From assembly GCF_040438885.1 (NCBI RefSeq), contig NZ_CP159218.1:2604001-2668000 (forward strand): 64,000 nt of DNA, read 5' to 3'. Under the pieces are notes generated by a model, which was not told the DNA's origin, made no database searches, and worked only from the letters and a program-made list of their open reading frames with translations. Below, one piece after another: positions 46,201-53,589 of this stretch. This stretch comes from Nakamurella sp. A5-74. GTDB taxonomy: Bacteria > Actinomycetota > Actinomycetes > Mycobacteriales > Nakamurellaceae. How positions within the stretch are numbered: the first letter of the stretch is position 1; each line of letters opens with the position of its first letter. The position numbers were made by a program, and so were the translations under genes.

Positions 46201-46598
46201 CGCACCATCGGTTCGCCGAGGGTCAGGTCCAGGCGGCTGGAGAGCCGCTCGGACAGTTCCTTCGCCGCGCGCCGCGAGAAGGTCAGCACGAGGATCGATG
46301 CCGGATCGACTCCGCGAACCGTGATCCGCTCCACCGCCGCCTCGACGAGCGTTGCCGTCTTCCCCGTGCCGGGTCCCGCCAGCACTCGGACACGACGGAC
46401 CTGGTTCTCGATCACCTGCCGCTGCTCGCTGGACGGGGAGAACTTCCCGGTCCGGTAGCGAGCCGACGGCGCGGTCAGCCGGTAGTCCGCTCCTGCGCGC
46501 GCCCCTGCGTCCGCACCGGGAACACCGGCAGTGCCGGGTGCGCGGCTCGCTCGTTGCTCCGCTGCGATCCGGACGGGGGTGTCGGCGGGCGAGGTCAT
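43218..46598 (-). CDS. adnA: AdnA-type helicase-nuclease subunit with Cys cluster
   Basis: 1126-aa first subunit of AdnAB. It has an N-terminal ~45-residue Ala/Pro extension, Walker A AGPGTGKT at 74-81, VFVDEYQDVDPGQ at 285-297, VVVGDPDQAIYSFRGSEP, LSAHGAKGLEWDLV and YVACTRARRQL. The C-terminal nuclease module has AVHAAVSGLARG and GRVDLLS...VVTDFKTGSAK. Cysteines at LQTCELRG and at the extreme C-terminus (CERCPVRTCC) match the four-Cys iron-sulphur staple of AddB/Cas4-type nucleases. The start at 46598 is the first Met after a non-coding-like stretch. Confidence 0.93.
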   Translation of the reverse strand: MTSPADTPVRIAAEQRASRAPGTAGVPGADAGARAGADYRLTAPSARYRTGKFSPSSEQRQVIENQVRRVRVLAGPGTGKTATLVEAAVERITVRGVDPASILVLTFSRRAAKELSERLSSRLDLTLGEPMVRTLHSYAYSLLKADAARSGLPAPRMLGAAEADRMVADLLDGQLLDGAAQWPGSIRPALGSAAFASEVRDLVLRTGERALSPARIAAIGRARRRPEWVAAAGLAREYQQVLDLRMGTTGLGTALDQAELTVAALEVLGRDDVLAAEQTRVRRVFVDEYQDVDPGQAALIERVAAGADELVVVGDPDQAIYSFRGSEPAALRDVEVDRTVVLKTSHRSGAALLAATRRIATALPGPPRHRQLTAAVDPPPTVGAGEERAAVEIRTLPTAARQAAYVADRLRRAHLQDGIAWASMAVILRSPAASMPPLTRAFAAAGVPLVARGTGVPLDDPLAADLVTLLGTGPDRTTIDAEVVARLLGSAVLGPDTLDALAVRRLRGVARRVMSEHRGAGSAGGTGAVIAELVRALAGVVRDQEDSDPAADRVAAARAVLAAVPDPIAAAVRRLVRLIRTADAVADERDAEVALWQLWTTSGLEKDLLATVGRGGRAAARADASLDAVVSLFEDAADLAARLPGAGVTAFVEQARARRVPDEQTASGAAAHEAVSVLSAHGAKGLEWDLVCVVDVQDGRWPDLRTSAGLLRVDELLDLAAGVDPAVSRSAERLADERRLFYVACTRARRQLLVTAVDGDDSVPSRFLGELAGPEPVAAGWPGGVSPRRALHLVDLVGELRRVVCDEGTEPETALEAARQLARLAAAGVPGAHPDQWWGLAGPTTEEDAVPPGAPVRISPSAVESLQTCELRGVLERRGARGPMGDAQTLGVAVHAAVSGLARGVPRDVVVAEIDAHLAGQERLPDWQIRRLRRAIVSMTDAADRWLQVIGAGGWATIGSELAVDLPLASIDGHPIHLTGRVDLLSQTPEGTTVVTDFKTGSAKVTRAQAAEHLQLAAYQLAVAAGAVVSGRTVLPDGVVEPASAERPRVTVSGGAQLVYLRTGEAKVLTQEALDDDRARDVAEQAVVGAAALISSAVRASENPACERCPVRTCCPLQTEGRQVTR

Positions 46599-46707
46599 AC
46601 CGGAATGCAACCACCCGGGCCCGACAGTGCTCGAGTACGACCCGGCGCGGCGCCGGCAGAGCGGGAGTGACCGCCGAGTGCAGGGCGGGCAGACTGTGCG
46701 CGTGGAC

Positions 46708-47001
46708 ATGGTGCTCGCTGAACGCATGTTGGAGATGGTCAGGTCGGTGCCTGCGGGCCGGGTCGTCAGCTACGGGGACATCGCGGCGGCCGCCGGTTCC
46801 CCCTCCGCAAGACTGGCCGGAACGGTGCTGTCGGCGCTGGCCGACGACTCGGTGCCGTGGCACCGCGTGGTGAAGGCGGACGGCCGTTTCGCCGCGCATC
46901 TCGCAGACACCCAGACTGCCCTGTTGCGCGCCGAAGGAGTGTGGGTCGAAGACGGTCGGGTCGTCCCGCTCACCCGGTTCCGCCATCGATTCGACGGGTG
47001 A
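46708..47001 (+). CDS. alkyltransferase-like protein (ATL)
   Basis: 97-aa DNA-binding protein of the O6-alkylguanine transferase fold. The active-site PCHR is PWHRV here, so the acceptor Cys is absent; ATL proteins bind O6-alkylguanine without repairing it and recruit nucleotide excision repair. Landmarks are VPAGRVVSYGDIAAAAG and the C-terminal LLRAEGVWVEDGRV. GTG 46702 is an alternative start. Divergent from adnA, as Rv3204 is in M. tuberculosis. Confidence 0.9.
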   Translation: MVLAERMLEMVRSVPAGRVVSYGDIAAAAGSPSARLAGTVLSALADDSVPWHRVVKADGRFAAHLADTQTALLRAEGVWVEDGRVVPLTRFRHRFDG

Positions 47002-47074
47002 GCCTGTCTCCCCCGATGTGCGGGGGCCCGGCTGGCGTGGTGTGCACACGTCACCGACATCGATCCCTGGAAGA

Positions 47075-47106
47075 CGACCTGTGGAGGGCAGGTTGTCCAC
47101 AGGTCG
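47075..47106. promoter_or_regulatory. 10-bp inverted repeat with DnaA-box-like sequence
   Basis: CGACCTGTGG and CCACAGGTCG flank a 12-base loop upstream of the DUF4192 gene. The right half overlaps TTGTCCACA (47093-47101), a DnaA-box-like 9-mer, and a second similar 9-mer CTGTCCACA follows at 47111-47119. It could be an operator, terminator of the ATL gene, or DnaA site. Confidence 0.5.
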
Positions 47107-47148
47107 CGAGCTGTCCACAACTTCGGCGGCGTCGACGCACGGAAGCTC

Positions 47149-48306
47149 GTGCGCAGGTTGAGTGGACGGATGCCCGACAACCCACCGCAGCGCCCGGTCT
47201 CCGAAACCCGCCCGGCCAGTCCGCCGTCAGCGACCCCGTTCCCGCCACCGACACCGTTCCCGCCACCGAGCGACCCACGACGACGCGGGCGAATTGATCC
47301 CGACAGCCGTCCGCGCATCAGGATCGCCGATGTGACCGACCTGGTCAGGATCGGGCCCTACCAGGTGGGTTTCACGCCCTCGGAGAGCCTCGTCATCCAG
47401 TGCCTGGAAGGGGACGCCGCAACGCGGGTGATGCGGATCGATCTCCCGGTCGCCGAAGAGCCGTGGCAGCGGGAACTCGAGCTGATCGAGATGAGCGCCT
47501 ACCTCTCGGCGCAGCTCGATCCCGCCCGTGACCGCTGCCTGGTCGTCATCTATTCCCGTCACCCGTCGGGCATCGAACTCGCAGCGCGCGTCGGCGAACT
47601 GCTGCGCGGCCACGGGCGCAGTGTGCTGGCGACCGCGGTGGTGGACGCCCACGAGATTCTTCTGGTCTCGGCGGACGGCGCCGTGGTCGGTCGCGAACCG
47701 ATAGAGGTGCCGGACAGTGAAGGGGTGATCGCGCTGAAGGCGGTCAACACCCTCAACGGTCGGCGGGTACTCGCCGACCGAGCGGAACTGGCGGCGTCCG
47801 TCGCCGCCCCGGCGAGCATCGGCGAGGCAGTGGGGCGTCAGGCGGTCGCCGTCGTCGTGGAGGAACTCGACCGGATCGCGCTGCGCAGCGGCGAGATCCG
47901 TCCGCTCGATCCTCCGCTGCTGACGGCAGTCCTGCAGGATGCGCTCTGCACGGTGGCCGGCGACGGCACGGTGAGCGTGGGGGTCGCCGCCCGGCTTGCG
48001 GTGTATTGCTGGAACTCGGGGGATCGGGACGCGCTGCTCGCCCAGATGCTGCAGCGCCGCTCGGAACCCTGGATCCCGGTCCTGGTCTCGGCGCTGCGCC
48101 GGGTCCCGGCCGACGATTCGGTGGATCTGTGTTCGGTGCTGGTGGTGGTCGCCTACCGCGCGGGTGATGGAGCGCTGGCCCAGGTGGCAGCGGACCGCGT
48201 GCTGCAGACCGACCGACGCCACCGGCTGACCTTGCTGATGCTGGACATCATGTTCGCAGGACTTCCGCCGGACAGCTTGGACGGACTGTGCGCGGCCTCC
48301 GGTTGA
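47149..48306 (+). CDS. DUF4192 family protein
   Basis: 385-aa protein with a Pro-rich N-terminus (FPPPTPFPPPSDPRRRGR) and the DUF4192 domain beginning VTDLVRIGPYQVGFTPSESLVIQCLEG. Later it has VVIYSRHP, RVLADRAELAASV, and a Trp/Arg-rich helical end. The GTG at 47149 follows GGAAG; an ATG at 47170 is possible. The function of the family is unknown. Confidence 0.88.
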   Translation: MRRLSGRMPDNPPQRPVSETRPASPPSATPFPPPTPFPPPSDPRRRGRIDPDSRPRIRIADVTDLVRIGPYQVGFTPSESLVIQCLEGDAATRVMRIDLPVAEEPWQRELELIEMSAYLSAQLDPARDRCLVVIYSRHPSGIELAARVGELLRGHGRSVLATAVVDAHEILLVSADGAVVGREPIEVPDSEGVIALKAVNTLNGRRVLADRAELAASVAAPASIGEAVGRQAVAVVVEELDRIALRSGEIRPLDPPLLTAVLQDALCTVAGDGTVSVGVAARLAVYCWNSGDRDALLAQMLQRRSEPWIPVLVSALRRVPADDSVDLCSVLVVVAYRAGDGALAQVAADRVLQTDRRHRLTLLMLDIMFAGLPPDSLDGLCAASG

Positions 48307-48329
48307 GTCGGCAGGAGGACGCATGCACG

Positions 48330-49139
48330 TCATTCTCCGAGATAGGGCCTGAGCATCTGCGCCGCCGACATGACCTCGACCATCGATTCGGCGGTGGAAC
48401 GTGGATGGGCAAGGCTGACGCCCAGCCGGAACAGCAGTGCGCGCCGCAGCATCTCGCCGAACTCGTGCCGCTCCATACAGCTCTCGACGAGTTCGTCGCC
48501 GGCTCCGCCCCAGCTGACCGCATCCACCACGACGATGGCGGCCGCGAAGGCAGGAGGTCGCCAGTAGGGGGTGATGTCCACGATCGCCGGCGCGGCGGAT
48601 CCGGCGAACAACACATTGCCGAACAGATCCCCGTGCACGATCTGCGACTTGAGCGTGACCGGTCGACGACCTCCGGCCCATTCGTCGTAGAGCTTCGCGG
48701 CGTGACCGGTGCCGATCCGCTGGTCGACGTCCTCGATCTCTCCCCAGGCGAGCCGATCGGCCCACGAGTAGAGATCGTCCCGTTGGGCCAGGAACCGCGG
48801 CCGCGGCTCGTCGGTCAGTGCGGCGTGCAGGCGATCACCGGCGGCGAGAATGTCCTCGTACCGGGCGGCGGCACGTCCCACGACGAACTTCTGGGCCGTC
48901 CACCCGGAGACGACCCAACGACCGTCGGAGGATCGGACCGGCCGGGCGAGCCTCAGCAGGTCGACTCTGAGCGTCTCGAACGTGCGCGCGATCCACGCCG
49001 CCTCGGCAGTGTCTGCAGTCGGCTTCAGAACCGTGTCAGCACACCGCCAGGTCTGCTGCTGACCGCCTTCGAGCAGCTCCGGAATCGCCGCGGGCACGCC
49101 GAACGCGGCGAGCACATGATCGGGGGGCGGGACGGGCAC
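48330..49139 (-). CDS. TIGR02569-type kinase-fold protein
   Basis: 269-aa protein of an actinobacterial family with an aminoglycoside-phosphotransferase-like fold (Rv3205c-like). HVLAAFGVPAAIPELLEGGQQQTWR opens the domain, and IVHGDLFGNVLF (the HGD..N catalytic motif) with IVDITPYWRPPAFAAAIVVVDA follows. The GTG at 49139 is chosen near the start of the conserved region; the frame is open to 49283. It lies just after moeZ in the same direction, as in mycobacteria. Confidence 0.8.
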   Translation of the reverse strand: MPVPPPDHVLAAFGVPAAIPELLEGGQQQTWRCADTVLKPTADTAEAAWIARTFETLRVDLLRLARPVRSSDGRWVVSGWTAQKFVVGRAAARYEDILAAGDRLHAALTDEPRPRFLAQRDDLYSWADRLAWGEIEDVDQRIGTGHAAKLYDEWAGGRRPVTLKSQIVHGDLFGNVLFAGSAAPAIVDITPYWRPPAFAAAIVVVDAVSWGGAGDELVESCMERHEFGEMLRRALLFRLGVSLAHPRSTAESMVEVMSAAQMLRPYLGE

Positions 49140-49298
49140 GCCTCGGACGCTACCGTCTGGCAGTCCGGCGATCACTGCTCCACCGGCCGTGTCGCGCACC
49201 GCCTGACTCCGGTCCCCGTCCTCAGGCTCTCCGTCCTGAAGCTCCCCCTCCTCAGGGCTCTCCCACCTCGGGTGCGGATCCACCGGGTGCCCGCCGGA

Positions 49299-50447
49299 TC
49301 AGTAGCGCGGAAGGCTCGGGTCGACCTCTGCAATCCATCGCAGGATGCCGCCGTCCAGACTCGAGGCCGACCGACCAGCTTCCACCGCGACCCGCCGGGC
49401 GGCCGCGGCCGAGCGCACCCCGGACCGACACAGGACCACGATCTGCCGGTCGGCACCGACAGAGCCGTCCCTCGCCGACGTGACCAACGCATCGGCCGTC
49501 ATCGCGACGGCCCCGTCGATGGACACGATCAGTCGTTCCGCAGGTTCCCGCACGTCGACGAGCAGTGGTGGGTGGCTGGAGAGAAGCGCGTCCCGCAGGG
49601 CGGCAGGCTGTACCAACGGAACCGGCTGCTCGGCCGGCTCCGGCGACGATTCCAGCGCGGCCACGTCCCCGGCTGGGGTTCGACGGCTGCCGGTTCTGGC
49701 GCCGAGCGGCACGGTCCGGGTCTCACCGTCGAGCGCGTCGTGCACGATCAACCGACCCACCAGAGGCTTCCCGATCCCGCAGATGAGCAACACTGCCTGG
49801 GTGGCCATCAGGGTTCCGATGGTGCCGCACAACGCCCCGAGCACACCGCCCTCGGCGCAGCTCGGCACGGCGCCGGGCGGCGGTGCCTGCGGGTGCAGAT
49901 CGATGTACCGGGGGCCTCGGTCCGTCCAGAAGACGCTCACCATCCCCTCCATCCGCAACACCGACCCCCAGACGTCGGGGATGCCGGCCCGCGCACAGGC
50001 GGCGTCGACGAGGTACCGGGTCTCGAAGTTGTCGCTTCCGTCGATCACCAGGTGGTGACCGGCCACGATGTCGTCGACGTTCTCCGGAGTCAGGCGGACC
50101 GGGTGCTGCTCGACCACGGTGGCGGGATCCAGAGCCCTGACGGTCCGGGCTGCCGACACCGTCTTCGGCTCCCCCACTGCATCCGCCGGATGGATCACCT
50201 GGCGCTGCAGATTCGACAACTCCACCCGATCGTCGTCGACGATCCCGATGGTGCCGACGCCCGCAGCGGTCAGGTAGGCCACGACCGGCGATCCCAGGCC
50301 TCCGGCGCCCACCACCAGCACCCGCGCCGCGCGGAGCCGACGCTGTCCGAGCTCACCGAGATCAGGGAGCAGCAGATGTCGTGCGTACCGGGCCAGTTCG
50401 GGCCCGGTGAGGGCGGGGCCGGGTTCGACCAGCGCGGGAAAGCTCAT
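49299..50447 (-). CDS. moeZ: adenylyltransferase/sulfurtransferase MoeZ
   Basis: Activates sulphur-carrier proteins by adenylation and transfers sulphur for molybdopterin and thiamine-type pathways. The 382-aa protein has an N-terminal ThiF/MoeB domain (VLVVGAGGLGSPVVAYL, VDDDRVELSNLQRQ, DGSDNFETRYLVDAA) and a C-terminal rhodanese domain with active-site loop CRSGVRS. SCAEGGVLGALCGTIG is the usual crossover-loop area. The length matches MoeZ. Confidence 0.94.
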   Translation of the reverse strand: MSFPALVEPGPALTGPELARYARHLLLPDLGELGQRRLRAARVLVVGAGGLGSPVVAYLTAAGVGTIGIVDDDRVELSNLQRQVIHPADAVGEPKTVSAARTVRALDPATVVEQHPVRLTPENVDDIVAGHHLVIDGSDNFETRYLVDAACARAGIPDVWGSVLRMEGMVSVFWTDRGPRYIDLHPQAPPPGAVPSCAEGGVLGALCGTIGTLMATQAVLLICGIGKPLVGRLIVHDALDGETRTVPLGARTGSRRTPAGDVAALESSPEPAEQPVPLVQPAALRDALLSSHPPLLVDVREPAERLIVSIDGAVAMTADALVTSARDGSVGADRQIVVLCRSGVRSAAAARRVAVEAGRSASSLDGGILRWIAEVDPSLPRY

Positions 50448-50577
50448 GACATCAGTCTGCCCCGCGAGTGCGCGGGCTGTGGATCAGCAGGCAGGACGTC
50501 GGGATCGAGCGCGCCGATGTGGACCCGGCGCCGTACTTCGTCCAGGCACCCGCCGTGTCGGAGTGGGGCCTAGGCGG

Positions 50578-51990
50578 TCAGCCGACACTGCCCCGCGGAT
50601 ACGGGTACGGATTGAACTTGCAGACCAGCCCGTCCTCAGGGATGTTCTGGACGTCCAGCGGGTGCAGGTCGTCGTTCGCCGTCGAGAAGCTCTGCTGCAT
50701 CATCACCGGGGCCAGACCACCCTGCTCGGTGCACGGCTGATGATGGAAAGCCAACCGGTGGCCGACCTCGTGGTTGATCGCGTAGACCCGGTACGAGCCG
50801 ATGTCGCCGTTGAAGGAGATGGCGCCGCGCGTCCACCGGGAGTCGTTGATCACCACCCGGTTGTCACGCGAGCTGTTGTAGCACGAGGCCTCGAGCTTGA
50901 TGGTGTACCCGCACATAGCTCGCGTCGTCATCTGACTGGACAGCGACACCCGGAAGCTCGGCGTTCCGGAATCCACCCGCTGCAGCGTGTACTCGCCGCC
51001 GGCGATCCACGAGCGCGGATCCGAGAGGGTCGCCACCACCGAAGCGGCGAACTCCTTGTCCTGCTCGGTGGTCTGGACGCCGTTCTCGACCTCCACGGTG
51101 AAGGTCAGCTTCTGCGGACCGGACCCGATCGCCCCGGTCCGGCCCGGCACCGTGTGGTACGTCCCTGCCCCCTTCGTGGTGAACGCTGCACCGATCGGCA
51201 GATCACCGGCCTTGAGCGTCCTGGCCCATGCGCCGTTCGGATCAGGGCCGGCCGGGCCCGAGCCGCTCGCGCTGGGCGCGGTCGGCAGTGCGCTGGAGGG
51301 TGGCGCGCTGGAGGCTCGCGGGGGCCCCGGCGCGCCCGCCGACGCACTGCCAGAAGGGGTCTGCAGCTGGGTCGTGGTCACCACGACGGTGGTCGGCACC
51401 GAGACGGCACCTGCGGTGCCCGGGACCTGCTGTGAGATCGAGGGGTCGGGTCCGCCCGCGAGGACAGGACCGACCGGCCCCCTGGCCACCTGCACGATCA
51501 CCACCACGGTGAGCGCGACCAGCACCGGCAGGGCGTAGGCGCGCCAGCCGTAGCGGTGCACGAACCATCCGAGCGCGCTGCGCCGACGGGCCGTCTTGCG
51601 ACGGCTGCCGTCTCCGTGCTCCGGCGGTGCGGCGGGCTCTGCAGCGGGCCGACGAGGCCGCAGCCGGGTCTTGTCCGCTTCCGGATCCTGGGTGGGAATC
51701 GGCGTCCAGGCAGCTCGCAGTGGCTGCGGGCCGAGACTCGGATCGGACCACAACGTCGACTGACCGACGGGCCTGGTGCGTCGACCGTGCACCTCGGAAC
51801 GGCCGGAGCGACCGGGTGAGTCGCGCGGCTGCGGGGGCGCCCAGGCCTGTCCCGGCCGTGCCCGTTCCGCCCCGGCCTGCCCGGCGACTGCCTGGCGGGT
51901 CCGCGCCTGCGGGGTCCATGGAGCACCGGGGTCGCCTTGACGGACACCTGGAGGGCTCTGACGGCGACGTGGGTCGCTCGGGCGGGTCAC
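50578..51990 (-). CDS. DUF3152 membrane protein with metzincin-like HEVGH
   Basis: 470-aa protein: an Arg/Pro-rich cytoplasmic N-terminus, transmembrane helix (WRAYALPVLVALTVVVIVQVA), a Ser/Pro linker, and a DUF3152 ectodomain. The motif NHEVGHRLAFHHQPC gives HExxHxxxxxH, indicating a zinc-binding metalloprotease-like site. Cysteine-containing strands (AMCGYTIKLEASCYNSS) suggest a disulphide. The GTG start overlaps the alpha/beta hydrolase stop codon. The Rv3207c homologue has the same place after moeZ. Confidence 0.88.
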   Translation of the reverse strand: MTRPSDPRRRQSPPGVRQGDPGAPWTPQARTRQAVAGQAGAERARPGQAWAPPQPRDSPGRSGRSEVHGRRTRPVGQSTLWSDPSLGPQPLRAAWTPIPTQDPEADKTRLRPRRPAAEPAAPPEHGDGSRRKTARRRSALGWFVHRYGWRAYALPVLVALTVVVIVQVARGPVGPVLAGGPDPSISQQVPGTAGAVSVPTTVVVTTTQLQTPSGSASAGAPGPPRASSAPPSSALPTAPSASGSGPAGPDPNGAWARTLKAGDLPIGAAFTTKGAGTYHTVPGRTGAIGSGPQKLTFTVEVENGVQTTEQDKEFAASVVATLSDPRSWIAGGEYTLQRVDSGTPSFRVSLSSQMTTRAMCGYTIKLEASCYNSSRDNRVVINDSRWTRGAISFNGDIGSYRVYAINHEVGHRLAFHHQPCTEQGGLAPVMMQQSFSTANDDLHPLDVQNIPEDGLVCKFNPYPYPRGSVG

Positions 51991-53147
51991 GCGGTCGAGG
52001 GTGCCACATTCGGCACCCGGGTCGATCGAGGCTCGCCTGTGTCCGCGGCGACCGTGTCGACGTCCTCCCACAGCGCGAGCACCGCGCGAGCCGTGGCGTC
52101 CGGACGCTCCATCTGGGCGACATGACCGCATCCGGCGAGCACCAGCAGCCGGCTCTGCGCGAACGCCGCCGCCGTCGACGTCGCCAGGGAGCAGTCCACC
52201 AACCGGTCCTTCGTCCCCCAGATCACCAGGGTGGGGACGGTCACCGACGCGGTGATGCTGCGAAAGGAACGCCGGCCGACCCGCAGATAGCTGCGCATCA
52301 GGGCGCGCATCGACTCGATCGTCGAGGTGTGGACCCATCGCAACGGGAATCGCCAGCGGAGCTCCACCGCGGCAGCCGCCACGTCCTCGGCGGTCAGCGA
52401 CGAAGGATCGCCGTAACACAGCGCTGCCATCCCCTGGGCGCGCTGCTGCGCATCGATCCCACCGAGTCGCCGCACCGCCAACCCGGTCGTGCCGGGGGCC
52501 AACAGCAGTCCCAGGCGCGGGTCGGCACCCCGGTCGGTGGTGAGCCGCAGATCCGGGACCGCGGGCGAGATCAGCGTCAACGACGTGATCAACTCCGGAT
52601 GACGGGACGCCACCAGGATGCACACCATTCCGCCGAGCGAGTTCCCGACCAGGTGCACCGGTCGCCGCGGAGACAGCCGCCGGATCACCTCGGCCACGAT
52701 CTCGGCGTCGTCGTCCAGGGAGTACCGCTCACCGGGAGGCGGATCGCTGCGCCCGAATCCGGGGAGATCGATCGCATGTCCGCGGGCGTAGGTGGCGAGC
52801 ACCGAACCGACACTGTCGAAGTTCGTCGAGTTCCCCGCCAGCCCGTGGACGTAGACAGCGACCGGGCGGTCGTCGATCTGGCGATCCCGCTCCACGGGGC
52901 GGGCGATCTGCTCGGGCCCCGCCGACGTCAGCCCGGTCGACGCCGAGCGATCGTCCCCGCGTGGCGGGTGATGCGGTCCGCGCACGAACACGCCGCGATC
53001 GTCGATGACCATCAGTTGCCCCGCCGCAGGAACAGCCCTGACAGGTGCTGCGGGCGGCAGGGGCGTCACGCTGAGCCGAGCGTCGCTGAGCTCGGCGAAT
53101 CGCTCCCGGTCCGGTGGATCGGGCATCGGCCAGGGCGTCGCGCTCAT
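51987..53147 (-). CDS. alpha/beta hydrolase
   Basis: 386-aa protein. After a ~95-residue variable N-terminus the fold begins PVAVYVHGLAGNSTNFDS, then VHLVGNSLGGMVCIL (nucleophile Ser in GNSLGG), VIWGTKDRLVDC (acid) and LAGCGHVAQMERP (catalytic His). The ATG at 53147 is the reasonable start; the frame stays open upstream. It is coupled to the DUF3152 gene by GTGA. The substrate is unknown. Confidence 0.88.
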   Translation of the reverse strand: MSATPWPMPDPPDRERFAELSDARLSVTPLPPAAPVRAVPAAGQLMVIDDRGVFVRGPHHPPRGDDRSASTGLTSAGPEQIARPVERDRQIDDRPVAVYVHGLAGNSTNFDSVGSVLATYARGHAIDLPGFGRSDPPPGERYSLDDDAEIVAEVIRRLSPRRPVHLVGNSLGGMVCILVASRHPELITSLTLISPAVPDLRLTTDRGADPRLGLLLAPGTTGLAVRRLGGIDAQQRAQGMAALCYGDPSSLTAEDVAAAAVELRWRFPLRWVHTSTIESMRALMRSYLRVGRRSFRSITASVTVPTLVIWGTKDRLVDCSLATSTAAAFAQSRLLVLAGCGHVAQMERPDATARAVLALWEDVDTVAADTGEPRSTRVPNVAPSTA

Positions 53148-53177
53148 CCGCCCATCGTGCCCGCTGTTCACCCCGAG

Positions 53178-53186
53178 TTGTCCACA
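53178..53186 (+). promoter_or_regulatory. DnaA-box-like 9-mer
   Basis: TTGTCCACA, identical to that at 47093, lies in the 133-base divergent gap, with a partial GATCCACA copy at 53198-53205. Function unproven. Confidence 0.3.
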
Positions 53187-53280
53187 GAGCACTCGAGGAT
53201 CCACAGAACTCACACTGCCGCTGGGCTCTGATCCATCCGGCGGGGAGGCTGGCCGCGCACCGACAGGACGAGGAGGATGG

Positions 53281-53589
53281 ATGCACGATCCGGAAACCGG
53301 ACTGACCTTCGACCCGGTCGTGGTGGGTCGACTGTCCGCCGAACTGCACGAATTGGCGTTGCGCTGGCTGACATCGGCCGGCGACCCGGCGGCCACCCCC
53401 GGCGCGTTCGGCACCGACCGGGGAGGCGCCGAGCTGTCCTCGGCGCTGCCGGTCTTCCTGGCGCGGGCCCTGGAGGCCCGGCGACGCGGCTGCGCGCTGC
53501 TGGAAGCGGCGGCAACCGCGGTGGAGAGTGCCGCCGGAACCCTGGACGAATTCGACCGGGCCGGTTCACGCGCAGGCGGCCCGCGTTGA
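53281..53589 (+). CDS. small helical protein, partner of DUF1023 hydrolase
   Basis: 102-aa, mostly helical and Ala-rich (VVVGRLSAELHELALRWLTSA, ALEARRRGCALLEAAATAVESAAGTLDEFD). Size and helical pattern recall WXG100/ESX-type small proteins, but no W-x-G is evident (GTDRGGAEL lies between the helices). Its stop overlaps a TTG start of the next gene. Function is inferred only by proximity. Confidence 0.65.
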   Translation: MHDPETGLTFDPVVVGRLSAELHELALRWLTSAGDPAATPGAFGTDRGGAELSSALPVFLARALEARRRGCALLEAAATAVESAAGTLDEFDRAGSRAGGPR

